Shown here: in pieces, positions 43,401 to 51,610 of the stretch
How positions within the stretch are numbered: the first letter of the stretch is position 1
Layout of the letters: each line of letters begins with the position of its first letter
NCBI RefSeq assembly: GCF_001457025.1
Contig: NZ_KQ758600.1
Coordinates: forward strand, 620,001-684,000
Length of the DNA: 64,000 nucleotides
Reading direction: 5' to 3'
Origin: Pseudarthrobacter enclensis
Lineage (GTDB): Bacteria > Actinomycetota > Actinomycetes > Actinomycetales > Micrococcaceae
Program-made: the position numbers and the translations under genes
The notes under the pieces: model-generated
Databases searched by the model: none
The model's input: the letters and a program-made list of their open reading frames with translations, nothing else
Told to the model about the DNA's origin: nothing

Positions 43401-44270
43401 CTACCAGGGACGCTCCGGTTGTTCCGCGTAGCCACTGTCGTTGAGGTACTCCTCCCGCTCCCTGCCGGTGTTGCGTTCGCGCTGGGACTGCCGGCCGCTT
43501 TCCTCCAGCTGGTCGAGCCGGTCCTGCTGCGCTGCGTCCTCCGGGTCGGCTTCCGTGGTGTCCTGCGGATCCGCGGTGGCCGCATCCTGTTTTCCGGACC
43601 CCAGCTTGCCGGCAAGGCGCCGGCCTGCCTCGCCGAGCCGCTCCCCCGCTTGCGCTAACTGGCTGTCCCGTTCCGGGGACTCCCCCGGTGCGCATCCCGC
43701 CGGCGCCGCCTTCACCGCGTCCATCGCCTGGGCATAGAGGTCCGCGGCCGACGCCGGGTCCCCGGCGTCGGCGGTTTCGTCGCCCAGGCGTTCGGTGGCC
43801 AGGACCAGGTTCACCCGGACTATGCAGGCGTCCGGCACCGCGTCCGGGGCAACGAGGGTGAGGGCTTCCGCGAAGTGCCCACGGGCCGACAGGAAGTCGC
43901 CGTCGAGGACGTCGGCGTCCCCTGCGGCGAACGGTGCCTTATGGGGTTCGACGATGTTCAGTGGCAGCAGCCAGCCTGCCGCCGAGCGGGCAGCGTCCCC
44001 GTCAGCGGCGGCAAAGGCCGCGGATGCCTGGCCGGAAAGGAGGCCAAGGCTGAGCAGCTTGGCAGCGGCGGCCACGACCAGGCAGGCAGGTGCAGCGGAC
44101 CAGACCAGGAGGCGGCGCCGCCGGGTCCGCATGGCTGCGGCGGGTCCGCCGGCGCCGGGGTCCAGTGCGCCGGGACCGCGGGATTCGGCATGACGCTGTT
44201 CCCCCTGCCGCTGTTCCCCCTGCCCGGCACGGAGCGCCGGGCGCGGCGGTTCCTGGAACATGGTGTTCAT
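43401..44270 (-). CDS. anchored helical-repeat (TPR-like) protein of the Bat/MoxR operon
   Basis: 289 aa. Gln/Gly-rich cytosolic start, one TM anchor (LLVWSAAPACLVVAAAAKLLSLGLL), then helical repeats with the TPR-like look of ARGHFAEALTLVAPDAVPDACIVRVNLVLATERLGDE and ADLYAQAMDAVKAAP, and a highly charged tail (ERNTGREREEYLNDSG). Last gene of the six-gene unit. ATG 44270 overlaps the previous stop (ATGA). No enzymatic motif. Confidence 0.78.
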   Translation of the reverse strand: MNTMFQEPPRPALRAGQGEQRQGEQRHAESRGPGALDPGAGGPAAAMRTRRRRLLVWSAAPACLVVAAAAKLLSLGLLSGQASAAFAAADGDAARSAAGWLLPLNIVEPHKAPFAAGDADVLDGDFLSARGHFAEALTLVAPDAVPDACIVRVNLVLATERLGDETADAGDPASAADLYAQAMDAVKAAPAGCAPGESPERDSQLAQAGERLGEAGRRLAGKLGSGKQDAATADPQDTTEADPEDAAQQDRLDQLEESGRQSQRERNTGREREEYLNDSGYAEQPERPW

Positions 44271-45226
44271 CTGCCCCTCTCCGCCCGCATGCTGTTCGCC
44301 CTGGATGTGGCGGCCCGGGGAAGGTCCCGGAAACGGCGGAGGATCAGGACCGCGTCCGGAAGGGCGAGCGTGAAGGCCGCCGCGGCGAACAGCCAGTACA
44401 GTTCAGTCCGGCCGTTGACGCTGTCGTCGTTGCGTTGCAGGGTCCCGGTGCCGGCCGCACGCGTCATCGGACCGGCGGGGTCTCCGGCCTGCCGGTGGAG
44501 GTAAGGAACGCCCAGCTGGGAGGCCACTTCCTGCAGCCGCGGCTCGTCCAGCCGGGACACGGCGTCCCCGCCGCTGCCGTCTGCCACATAGGGCGCAGTC
44601 CCGGCTTCCTCCGGGTTGCCGGTGTTTTCCTTCATCCGTCCCCCGGCGGCCGTTCCGTAGCCCAGCACAGCTCCCCCGGCCACCAGGCCGCTGCCAAGGC
44701 TGAGGGGCTCGGGCTCCTTTCCGCTGGTCTGTTCGCCGTCGCCCAGGTAATAGACCAGCCGGGGACGTTCGGGGTTGTTCTTCCTGGCTGCTTCCAGCCG
44801 GTCCGCGAGAACCTGCCGCGCCGCCGTGATGCTGCTGCCCTTGGCGTAGGCCGTCACCTCGGGTTCAAGGACCGACGTCATCGTTTCGAGCGCCGTGGTG
44901 TCAGTGGTCAGTGGCATGCGCACAAACGCCTTGGTGTCGAAGGTGATCAGCGAGTAGCGCGCCCCGGGGAGTTCGGCGGCGATGGCCATGATGTCGCGGC
45001 GGACACCGTCAAGGCGTGGTGCGGAGTTGCCGTAGTCCTCGGCCACCATGCTGGTGGTGGTGTCCACCACGAAGAACACGTTCAGGTCCGCGGCGGCGGC
45101 CTGTGCCGTGCCGCCGGGCAGTGCCGGACGGAGCAGGGCCGTGACCAAGAACAGTGCCATCACTCCCCGGCGTACCCAGGCCCGGGTGATGCGGACTCTG
45201 CCAAGTGGCAGGCGGGCCCGGGTCAC
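44267..45226 (-). CDS. von Willebrand factor A domain membrane protein
   Basis: 319 aa. N-terminal TM (GVMALFLVTALLRPALPGG), then a vWA domain starting DLNVFFVVDTTTSMVAEDYG, whose metal-ion site reads DTTTS rather than the usual DxSxS, so the first serine is Thr. C-terminal TM (ELYWLFAAAAFTLALPDAVLIL). GTG 45226 overlaps the previous gene's stop (GTGA) and has GGAGG 8 nt upstream. It pairs with the preceding vWA gene. Confidence 0.87.
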   Translation of the reverse strand: MTRARLPLGRVRITRAWVRRGVMALFLVTALLRPALPGGTAQAAAADLNVFFVVDTTTSMVAEDYGNSAPRLDGVRRDIMAIAAELPGARYSLITFDTKAFVRMPLTTDTTALETMTSVLEPEVTAYAKGSSITAARQVLADRLEAARKNNPERPRLVYYLGDGEQTSGKEPEPLSLGSGLVAGGAVLGYGTAAGGRMKENTGNPEEAGTAPYVADGSGGDAVSRLDEPRLQEVASQLGVPYLHRQAGDPAGPMTRAAGTGTLQRNDDSVNGRTELYWLFAAAAFTLALPDAVLILRRFRDLPRAATSRANSMRAERGR

Positions 45227-46224
45227 AGCCGCAACCTCCACAGCGCCGCGCAGAGGACCAGGCCCGCAACAGCGGCTACGCCCAGTGGCAGGGCCGGCTG
45301 GTCCGCGGCGACCGCCTGCGGGGCACCCTTGAGGGCGGCCGTCTCTGTCTTCTCCACCGCCGCGACGATTCCCGGGACCGCTTCGGCGCTGTCAAGCGGA
45401 TAATAGGCTCCGCCGGTTGTTTCGGCGGCCGCGCGCAGCTGGGCGCCCGGCTGGTCCTCGCCGGAACCGTAATCGAGGTCGCCGGGGTTCAAGGCGTACA
45501 CGCGTACCGTCCGGTCCTTGGCCAGGGCGGCGGCCTGGCCGAGGGTCATGACCGGACGGCCAGAGACATAGTTGTCCGTGGCCAGCACCACGGACCGTGA
45601 CCGCGGGGTGCCGTTCTCCGCCGTTCCGGCACCGGTGCGGGGGAAGCCGCTGAGGCAGGTTGCCAGCCCGTCGCCGATCAGGGAGGAGCCGCGTCCGCTC
45701 CACGTGCCGTCCAGGAATCCGGAGGTGCCGGGCTTGCCCTCGAAGGCGTCGCGGGCCAGTGCCAGCTGTTCCTGTGCGTACTCGTAGTCGTCGGTCAGCG
45801 GAAACACCTGGATGCCGGTGCTGTCAAAGATGGTCAACCCGATCCGTTCACCGTCGAACTCCCGGGCCAACCCGGCAAAGACGTCCACCACGGCGGCGTC
45901 CGCGCTGCTCATGGACCCGGACACGTCCAGGCAGAGCATGATGTCCCGGTTCCGCTGCTCCGGCACGGTGGTGGTGATGTCCACGGGCCGGGCTGCCGCC
46001 ACGGCCGCGGACACCAGCAGCGACGCGGCAGCGGTGGCGGCCACTGCCAGCCAGCGGCGGTGGCGGCGCAGCGCCGCCTGGTATTCGGGCAGCATGGTGA
46101 GGCGCTCCGTGTGGGCGGCAGGCCGCCGTCGGGCGTCCGGGGTACGGCGGCGCCGGGCGGTCCATGCGGCCGCGCCGGCAGCCAACGCTGCTGCCGGGAG
46201 CAGCCACCAGAACATCAGTTCCAT
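45223..46224 (-). CDS. von Willebrand factor A domain membrane protein (BatA-like)
   Basis: 333 aa. Two N-terminal TM segments flanking a basic linker, then vWA domain with canonical MIDAS DVSGSM in DIMLCLDVSGSMSSADAAVVDVFAGLAREF, and a C-terminal TM (PLGVAAVAGLVLCAALWRLRL). BatA-type proteins form periplasm-facing platforms with MoxR chaperones. ATG 46224 overlaps the previous gene's end. Coupled to the next vWA gene. Confidence 0.9.
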   Translation of the reverse strand: MELMFWWLLPAAALAAGAAAWTARRRRTPDARRRPAAHTERLTMLPEYQAALRRHRRWLAVAATAAASLLVSAAVAAARPVDITTTVPEQRNRDIMLCLDVSGSMSSADAAVVDVFAGLAREFDGERIGLTIFDSTGIQVFPLTDDYEYAQEQLALARDAFEGKPGTSGFLDGTWSGRGSSLIGDGLATCLSGFPRTGAGTAENGTPRSRSVVLATDNYVSGRPVMTLGQAAALAKDRTVRVYALNPGDLDYGSGEDQPGAQLRAAAETTGGAYYPLDSAEAVPGIVAAVEKTETAALKGAPQAVAADQPALPLGVAAVAGLVLCAALWRLRL

Positions 46225-46685
46225 GTGCCCACCATGTCCCGTGCCCTGGCGGCTGCCTGCGCTACCGGCGGCAGCGGCTCGGGGGCGAACTCCCCGGGGT
46301 AGATGGCGCCCACCGCTGCGGCGGCCGACGGCAAGGGGTGCCGCTCCAGGTCGGCAAGCGTCATGCGCGGGGCGTCCACGCCGGTGGCGTCGCGGACAAA
46401 GCAGCGCAGGAGGTGGCTGATGTCCTGGTGTGCGGCGCGGGCGCTCAGGGTCCCGGCGGCCGCGGCCCGCTCGGCCTCCTCGATCCGCTGCAGGTAGGCG
46501 GCCTTCAAGACCGCCAGGTCCGTCAACGGAGCCGGGCGCGTGCCGCCGTCGTCCGCGCCGGGCCGGCGGGAGGAGGCAAAGACGAAGACGAACCACGCGG
46601 CGGTCAGGGCAAGGAGGAGCACAGCCACCCACATCCACGCAGGGCTGTACTGCATTGGGCCGAAGAAGTCCTGCTCAGCCGGCAC
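46215..46685 (-). CDS. small membrane protein of the MoxR/vWA operon
   Basis: 156 aa. One TM (MWVAVLLLALTAAWFVFVFASS) and a soluble helical part (LAVLKAAYLQRIEEAERAAAAGTLSARAAHQDISHLLRCFVRDATGVDAPRMTL) like the DUF4381-type partner found in such operons. GTG 46685 overlaps the DUF58 stop by 11 bp, with AAAGG upstream. Confidence 0.75.
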   Translation of the reverse strand: MPAEQDFFGPMQYSPAWMWVAVLLLALTAAWFVFVFASSRRPGADDGGTRPAPLTDLAVLKAAYLQRIEEAERAAAAGTLSARAAHQDISHLLRCFVRDATGVDAPRMTLADLERHPLPSAAAAVGAIYPGEFAPEPLPPVAQAAARARDMVGTWN

Positions 46686-47565
46686 GGCGGTGCCTTTCCA
46701 GGAGGGTGAAGAGGGCCGTGATGACGTCCTGGCTGCTGTCCACCGTGCCCTCGGTGACGCCCGCCTGCCGCAGCATGGCCCGGCGCGCGTGGTCCCGGCT
46801 GGCGGCCGCATCGGCATAGGCGGCGGCGACCGAGGCGTCGGACGCCAGGCCGGGGGGAAGGACCGTGGAATCGGCAACACTGAAATATCCGGCACCGGGC
46901 TGCCCTCCCCCGGCCGTAGCCAGCTCCGCGTCGCGGATGGTCAGCCAGAGGATTTCGTGCTGCGCGCGCAGGCGGCGCAGGACCTGGCCCATGGCGGGGG
47001 ACGCGGGGACCTCGTCCGCCACGACGAACAGCAGGTTGCGTCCCTTGACAGTGCGCGCCACGTGGTCCAACTGGTCCTCGAGCCGGCTGGCGGCAGAGTC
47101 GAGGCTGGTGTGCCCATCAACGTGCCGGAGCAGCCGTTCCAGGTGGGCTTCGCCGGACTTCGCCGGAATGGTGTGTGTGGCTGCCGCGTCACCGCTGACC
47201 AGGCCCACGACGTCGCCGTGCCGGTGGGCCAGGTATCCGGTGACCCCCAGCGCCATGATGGCAATGTCCTTCTTGGTTTCCCCGGACCGGGACACCGCGG
47301 CCATGTTCCGTCCGGTGTCCGTGACGAGGATGACGGTCTGCCGCCGCACTGCAACGTAGCGGCGGATCAAGGGTGAGCCGTGCCGGGCCGTGGCTTTCCA
47401 GTCGATGTCACGCACTTCGTCTCCGGCGACGTACGCGCGCAGATCGTCGAAGTCGAGGCTGCGGCCGCGGAAAACGGACCCGTACTCGCCGTCGAGCATG
47501 CCGCGGGCTTTGCGGTGGGCAAAGATGGCCATTTTCGACTTGACCCGGTGCAGGAGGCTGGTCAT
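46675..47565 (-). CDS. DUF58 domain protein
   Basis: 296 aa. DUF58 signature GEYGSVFRGRSLDFDDLRAYVAGDEVRDIDWKATARHGSPLIRRYVAVRRQTVILVTDTGRNM, in which the vWA-like strand and the DIDWKATAR core are complete. It is the usual partner of MoxR ATPases. ATG 47565 lies 7 bp after the moxR stop. Confidence 0.94.
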   Translation of the reverse strand: MTSLLHRVKSKMAIFAHRKARGMLDGEYGSVFRGRSLDFDDLRAYVAGDEVRDIDWKATARHGSPLIRRYVAVRRQTVILVTDTGRNMAAVSRSGETKKDIAIMALGVTGYLAHRHGDVVGLVSGDAAATHTIPAKSGEAHLERLLRHVDGHTSLDSAASRLEDQLDHVARTVKGRNLLFVVADEVPASPAMGQVLRRLRAQHEILWLTIRDAELATAGGGQPGAGYFSVADSTVLPPGLASDASVAAAYADAAASRDHARRAMLRQAGVTEGTVDSSQDVITALFTLLERHRRAG

Positions 47566-47572
47566 CCGGGTC

Positions 47573-48580
47573 TCAGGGGGTCTGGACCGCGGCGACGACG
47601 GCGTCGATCACCGTCTCCACCGGCACCTGCTCAGCCACGGCGTCGAAATTGAGGATGATGCGGTGCCGCAGCACGCGGTGCGCCAGGGAGCGGACGTCCT
47701 CGGGGATGACGTGGTCCCGCCCGTTCAACAGGGCCATGGCCCGGGCGGCCTGGCTGAAGGCGATGCTGGCCCGGGGGCTGGCGCCAAACTCGATGAAATC
47801 GGCCAGCCGCGGTTCGATGTACTGGCCGGCGTTCCGGGTGACGAAGACCAGCCCCACGATGTAGTTGATGATGGCCGGGTCGATGTAGATGCGGCGGACC
47901 AGTTCCTGGGCTGCGGTGACCGAGTCCAGGGACACAGCGGCCGGCGGCGCCTGTTCCGGGGTGAAGACGCCGGCGTCGATCCTGCGGATGATCTCGGCTT
48001 CCTCAGCCGGTGACGGGTAGTCCAGCACGTCCTTGAGCATGAAGCGGTCCATCTGCGCTTCGGGGAGCTGGTACGTTCCCTCCTGCTCAATGGGGTTCTG
48101 CGTGGCGAGGACCAGGAACGGCTGGGGCAGGCGGTAGTCCTGCCCGCCGATGGACGTCTGGCGTTCCTGCATGGCCTCGAGCATGGCGCTCTGCGTCTTG
48201 GCGCTGGAGCGGTTGATTTCGTCGAGGAGGACGATGTTGGCGTGCACTGGCCCCAGCTGGGTGACGAAGGTACCTTTGGCGGCGTCGTAGATCTGCGTGC
48301 CGACGATGTCGCTGGGCAGCAGGTCCGGGGTGCACTGGATCCGGCGGAACCCGGCACTGACGGCCTCGGCGACGGTTTGCGCCGCCGTGGTCTTGGCCAG
48401 GCCGGGGACGCTCTCAAGCAGGATATGGCCGCCGGTCAGCAGGCCAACCAGGAGCGATTCCCGCAGCCTCGCCTGTCCCACGACCTTGGCCTCGAAACTG
48501 CGGCTGATGCCGGCCACCACCTGTTGCGCCCGGGCCAGCCCGGCCGGATCGATGCGTGCGGACGCGCTGGTTTGGAGCAC
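47573..48580 (-). CDS. MoxR-family AAA+ ATPase
   Basis: 335 aa. Walker A GLAKTTAAQ in LLESVPGLAKTTAAQTV, Walker B IVLLDEINRSSAKTQSAMLEAMQE, sensor and C-terminal helical lid (PEDVRSLAHRVLRHRIILNFDA). MoxR chaperones act with vWA and DUF58 proteins to mature envelope or metal-dependent complexes. GTG 48580 follows AGGGGGAAT. First gene of the six-gene operon. Confidence 0.95.
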   Translation of the reverse strand: MLQTSASARIDPAGLARAQQVVAGISRSFEAKVVGQARLRESLLVGLLTGGHILLESVPGLAKTTAAQTVAEAVSAGFRRIQCTPDLLPSDIVGTQIYDAAKGTFVTQLGPVHANIVLLDEINRSSAKTQSAMLEAMQERQTSIGGQDYRLPQPFLVLATQNPIEQEGTYQLPEAQMDRFMLKDVLDYPSPAEEAEIIRRIDAGVFTPEQAPPAAVSLDSVTAAQELVRRIYIDPAIINYIVGLVFVTRNAGQYIEPRLADFIEFGASPRASIAFSQAARAMALLNGRDHVIPEDVRSLAHRVLRHRIILNFDAVAEQVPVETVIDAVVAAVQTP

Positions 48581-48680
48581 TGGATTCCCCCTGGTGGACG
48601 GTTGCGGCAGGGCAGGCCCGGTTCCCGGCCTTCCGCCAGCCATCCTATCCATATCCGGGCCGGTGAACCGCGGAAAAACA

Positions 48681-48708
48681 GGCCGATGGGGACCCCTCCC
48701 CATCGGCC
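48681..48708. repeat. perfect 12-bp inverted repeat in the moxR divergent region
   Basis: GGCCGATGGGGA, CCCC loop, TCCCCATCGGCC. It lies between moxR (minus, starts 48580) and the 67-aa gene (plus, -10 at 48720), a place for an operator acting on both. Confidence 0.5.
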
Positions 48709-48719
48709 GCGCGCAGGTC

Positions 48720-48725
48720 TATCCT
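48720..48725 (+). promoter_or_regulatory. -10 box TATCCT, leaderless promoter
   Basis: TATCCT 6 nt before ATG 48732; the perfect palindrome lies just upstream at the -35 position. Confidence 0.5.
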
Positions 48726-48731
48726 TTTGCC

Positions 48732-48935
48732 ATGAGTGAGCTTCCAGCGAGTTACAAGGACTTTCTCTCTGATAAAAGCGAGATGTTCATCAGCACTGTC
48801 AAGCCTGTCCTGCAGCAGTCGGCGGCGGACAAGCTCCACGGCGTCCGGGTGACCTACAACCCCGGATCCACCGGCCACCAAGCCCACATCGATGACACCC
48901 TTCCCTTCGGCGTGGTGTTCGAGGACATCGACTGA
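48732..48935 (+). CDS. hypothetical 67-aa protein
   Basis: 67 residues: SELPASYKDFLSDKSEMF, VKPVLQQSAADKLHGVRVTYNP, then acidic IDDTLPFGVVFEDID. No signal or TM. Leaderless promoter (TATCCT) and codon use support expression. No family recognised. Confidence 0.68.
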   Translation: MSELPASYKDFLSDKSEMFISTVKPVLQQSAADKLHGVRVTYNPGSTGHQAHIDDTLPFGVVFEDID

Positions 48936-48988
48936 CGGGGTTCCGTGCGCCGGGTCCTGCCAGCCTGGCGGGTCCGGCGCACGGGGTG

Positions 48989-50242
48989 TCAGCTGTCGAG
49001 CAGCAGGCGCTGTGCGCGCGGGGCGAGGGTGTGCTCCAGGACCAGTGACGCAGCGCCGATGGCCCCCACGTCCTCGCCCACGCCCGTGCCCACCACCTCG
49101 ATGGGGTGGATGAGCCTCGCTGCGCTGTTGGCCTCCAGCAGGGGCGGCACCTTCTCGAGAAACCGTTCCGCCATGCCGCTCCAGAACGGACCGCCGAACA
49201 CCACCCGTTCGACGTCGAGCGTGTTGGTGACCACGGAGATGGCCCGGGCAACGAGGGTGGCGGATTTGTCGATGATGGCAACGGCCCGTTCGTCGCCGGC
49301 GTCGGCCAGTTCGCACAGCCTGGTGAAGCTCTGCTGGACCTCCGCTCCGCTGTTGCCGGGCCGGGCACCGTCCAGGATGCCGGCTGCTTCGGCCTCCGCC
49401 ACCAGGACCTGCGGGATGCAGGACGACTTGACGCAGCCACGCAGCCCGCAGTCGCACGGCGGGCCGTCGGGGTCCACCATGATGTGCCCGATTTCGCCGG
49501 CGTTCCCGGAGGTCCCGCGGACCACCTCGTCGTTAAGGACGATGCCGCAGCCGATGCCGGTTCCCATGTACATGAAGACGAAGCTGCCGGAGCCGCTGGG
49601 TCCGCCGGCCCAGGTTTCGGCCACCGCGGCGCTGGTGACGTCCTTATCCACGAGGACGGAGTATCCGGTGGCCGTGGACAGGGCGTTGCGCAGTTCGACG
49701 CGGTCCCACCCCGGAAGCAGCGGCGGATCCACCACGGTGCCGTTGTCGAGGTCGATGGGCCCCGGGGCGGCGACGCCGAGCCCGGCGATCCGGTCGCGGT
49801 CGACGCCGGAGTCATCCACCAGCCGGCCGATCTGGTCGGCGATCGTGGTGATGACCGCGGAGGGGTCGTTGCCGCCCGGGGTGTCGATCCGTGCGTGCCG
49901 GACCACCGAACCCACCAGGTCCAGCACCACGAAGGTGGTGACGGCCGGATCCAGGTGGACGCCCAGCGCGTACATGCCCTTGGGGTTGAGCCGCAGGATG
50001 GTGCGGGGCTTGCCCGGGCCGGTGCCTTCCTTCCCGGCCTCGACGATCAGGTTCTGGTCCAGGAGGCGGCGGGAGATGTTGGAGATGGTTTGCGGGGACA
50101 GGCCCACGATCTGCGCCAGCTCAACCCGGCTGAGGCCGCCCGAGGAGCGGCGGATGGCGTCAAGGATGACGGTGAGGTTGAAATCCCCCATCCTTGGCAG
50201 GTTGGTTCCGCGCCTCGGTGAGGATGGGCGGATCTCGGACAC
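48989..50242 (-). CDS. ROK-family transcriptional regulator
   Basis: 417 aa. N-terminal winged helix (LSRVELAQIVGLSPQTISNISRRLLDQNLIVEAG) then a ROK sugar-kinase-like domain with VVLDLVGSVV, GIGCGIVLND and the zinc motif CDCGLRGCVKSSCIPQ. Likely a sugar-responsive repressor; no adjacent sugar genes show its target. GTG 50242 has GGGGAAG upstream. Confidence 0.93.
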   Translation of the reverse strand: MSEIRPSSPRRGTNLPRMGDFNLTVILDAIRRSSGGLSRVELAQIVGLSPQTISNISRRLLDQNLIVEAGKEGTGPGKPRTILRLNPKGMYALGVHLDPAVTTFVVLDLVGSVVRHARIDTPGGNDPSAVITTIADQIGRLVDDSGVDRDRIAGLGVAAPGPIDLDNGTVVDPPLLPGWDRVELRNALSTATGYSVLVDKDVTSAAVAETWAGGPSGSGSFVFMYMGTGIGCGIVLNDEVVRGTSGNAGEIGHIMVDPDGPPCDCGLRGCVKSSCIPQVLVAEAEAAGILDGARPGNSGAEVQQSFTRLCELADAGDERAVAIIDKSATLVARAISVVTNTLDVERVVFGGPFWSGMAERFLEKVPPLLEANSAARLIHPIEVVGTGVGEDVGAIGAASLVLEHTLAPRAQRLLLDS

Positions 50243-50358
50243 GGCTTCCCCTAAACGTCATGGGCCACGTGGTTGTGGTGCTGCTTGAATCGTACGTTAC
50301 GCACCGGTGCAGACACATAGCCGGGCAGGCGCTCCGGCGTGGCGGCGGACGCCGGCCC

Positions 50359-51528
50359 TCAGGCGGCCCGGCGCACGCTGCGGGTGACCGTGAATTTGGG
50401 GTTGTTGCCGGCGACGCCGGTGGGTCCCACGGCGCGTTCCAGGGACGGAAGATACTGCAGGTGCCGGTTGTAGACGGTCCAGAGTTCCCCGCCGGGCGCC
50501 AGCACCCGTCCGGCAGCCTCTATGAGTTTCAGGCCGGCGCCGGCGTGGACGCCGGCGCCCACATGGAAGGGCGGATTGAGGAGGACCAGGTCGGCGCCGG
50601 CGTCGGCCATGGTGCTGAGCGCGTCGTCCTGGAGCACGCTGATCCGGCCTTCCAGCCCGTTTGCCCGGGCAGTGGCGAGGGCCGAGGCTGCTGCCGCGGC
50701 TGACTGGTCCGTCGCGGTGACCCGGGACTGCGGGAACTGACGGGCGTACATGGCGGCGAGGATGCCGGTGCCGCAGCCCAGGTCCACGGCGTGGCGGGCC
50801 GGCTTCATCCGGGGCAGGAAGGTCAGCAGGTACCGGGTGCCGATGTCCAGCTTCGGGCCCGCGAACACGGCACCGTGGGCCGCCACGTCGAGGTTGATGT
50901 CGGACAGGTGGACGACGGCGGGGAAGGTGGAGGTTTCCGCGGCTGCCTGCGGGCCGGTGGCTTCGATGACGCGGGACTTCTGCCGCGCCAGCTGCGGCCG
51001 CACCGACGCGAAATGACGTTCCAGGATGCTGTTCATGCCCAATGACATGTGCTTGACCCGTCCGCCTGCCAGCAGGAGGGCGTCCGGTGCGGCGTGCCGG
51101 GCGATCGCGGCCGCGGTCTCATCCAGCTCTGCGAGGGTTTTGGGAAGCTGCAGCAGGACGGCGTCCGCGTCCGTGAGGAGCTCAGGGCCGAGCGGCAGCT
51201 GCCGGAACGCTGGCTCCCGCCGGCTTCCGCCGTCGTCCGTGTTCCTGGCCGCCTGCCACCGCCGTGCGTTGCGCTGCAGCGCCCGTTCACCCGTGATGAG
51301 GTCCTGGTGGACGCGGACCGCCGAGGGCTCCAGCACGGCAAGGGCGCCCAGTGTCAACGCCCCGTAGCGGTCGCCGATGACGGTGACGGAACTTCCGGGC
51401 CGGATCCGGGCTGCCGCGGTGTCCAGCAGGAGCCGGTCGGTGGCGTCCCAGGCCTGCAGGTTGGGTGCCTCCACATCCGGCTCCCGCCGGAGGACTTCGA
51501 AAAGGCTGTCAAGGCTGTCTGCTGCCAC
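50359..51528 (-). CDS. SAM-dependent methyltransferase, RlmG/RsmC-like
   Basis: 389 aa, two tandem methyltransferase-like domains. The C-terminal one is active: HAVDLGCGTGILAAMYARQFPQ (SAM) and LVLLNPPFHVGAGVH (NPPF catalytic motif), the pattern of 16S/23S rRNA guanine-N2 methyltransferases. The N-terminal half is a degenerate copy, as in RlmG/RsmC. GTG 51528 has AGGAAGTAC before it. Confidence 0.9.
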   Translation of the reverse strand: MAADSLDSLFEVLRREPDVEAPNLQAWDATDRLLLDTAAARIRPGSSVTVIGDRYGALTLGALAVLEPSAVRVHQDLITGERALQRNARRWQAARNTDDGGSRREPAFRQLPLGPELLTDADAVLLQLPKTLAELDETAAAIARHAAPDALLLAGGRVKHMSLGMNSILERHFASVRPQLARQKSRVIEATGPQAAAETSTFPAVVHLSDINLDVAAHGAVFAGPKLDIGTRYLLTFLPRMKPARHAVDLGCGTGILAAMYARQFPQSRVTATDQSAAAAASALATARANGLEGRISVLQDDALSTMADAGADLVLLNPPFHVGAGVHAGAGLKLIEAAGRVLAPGGELWTVYNRHLQYLPSLERAVGPTGVAGNNPKFTVTRSVRRAA

Positions 51529-51610
51529 GTACTTCCTGCCGTTGTTGGTTGGGCGCGCGCCGGCGCCGTTTGGGTATTTGCCGTTGATGGCGTGGAGACA
51601 ATTGTCTGGT

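Noticed and set aside
48681..48708. The perfect palindrome as a terminator for the MoxR operon
   Set aside because: moxR starts, rather than ends, on this side, so a terminator role for it is not possible.
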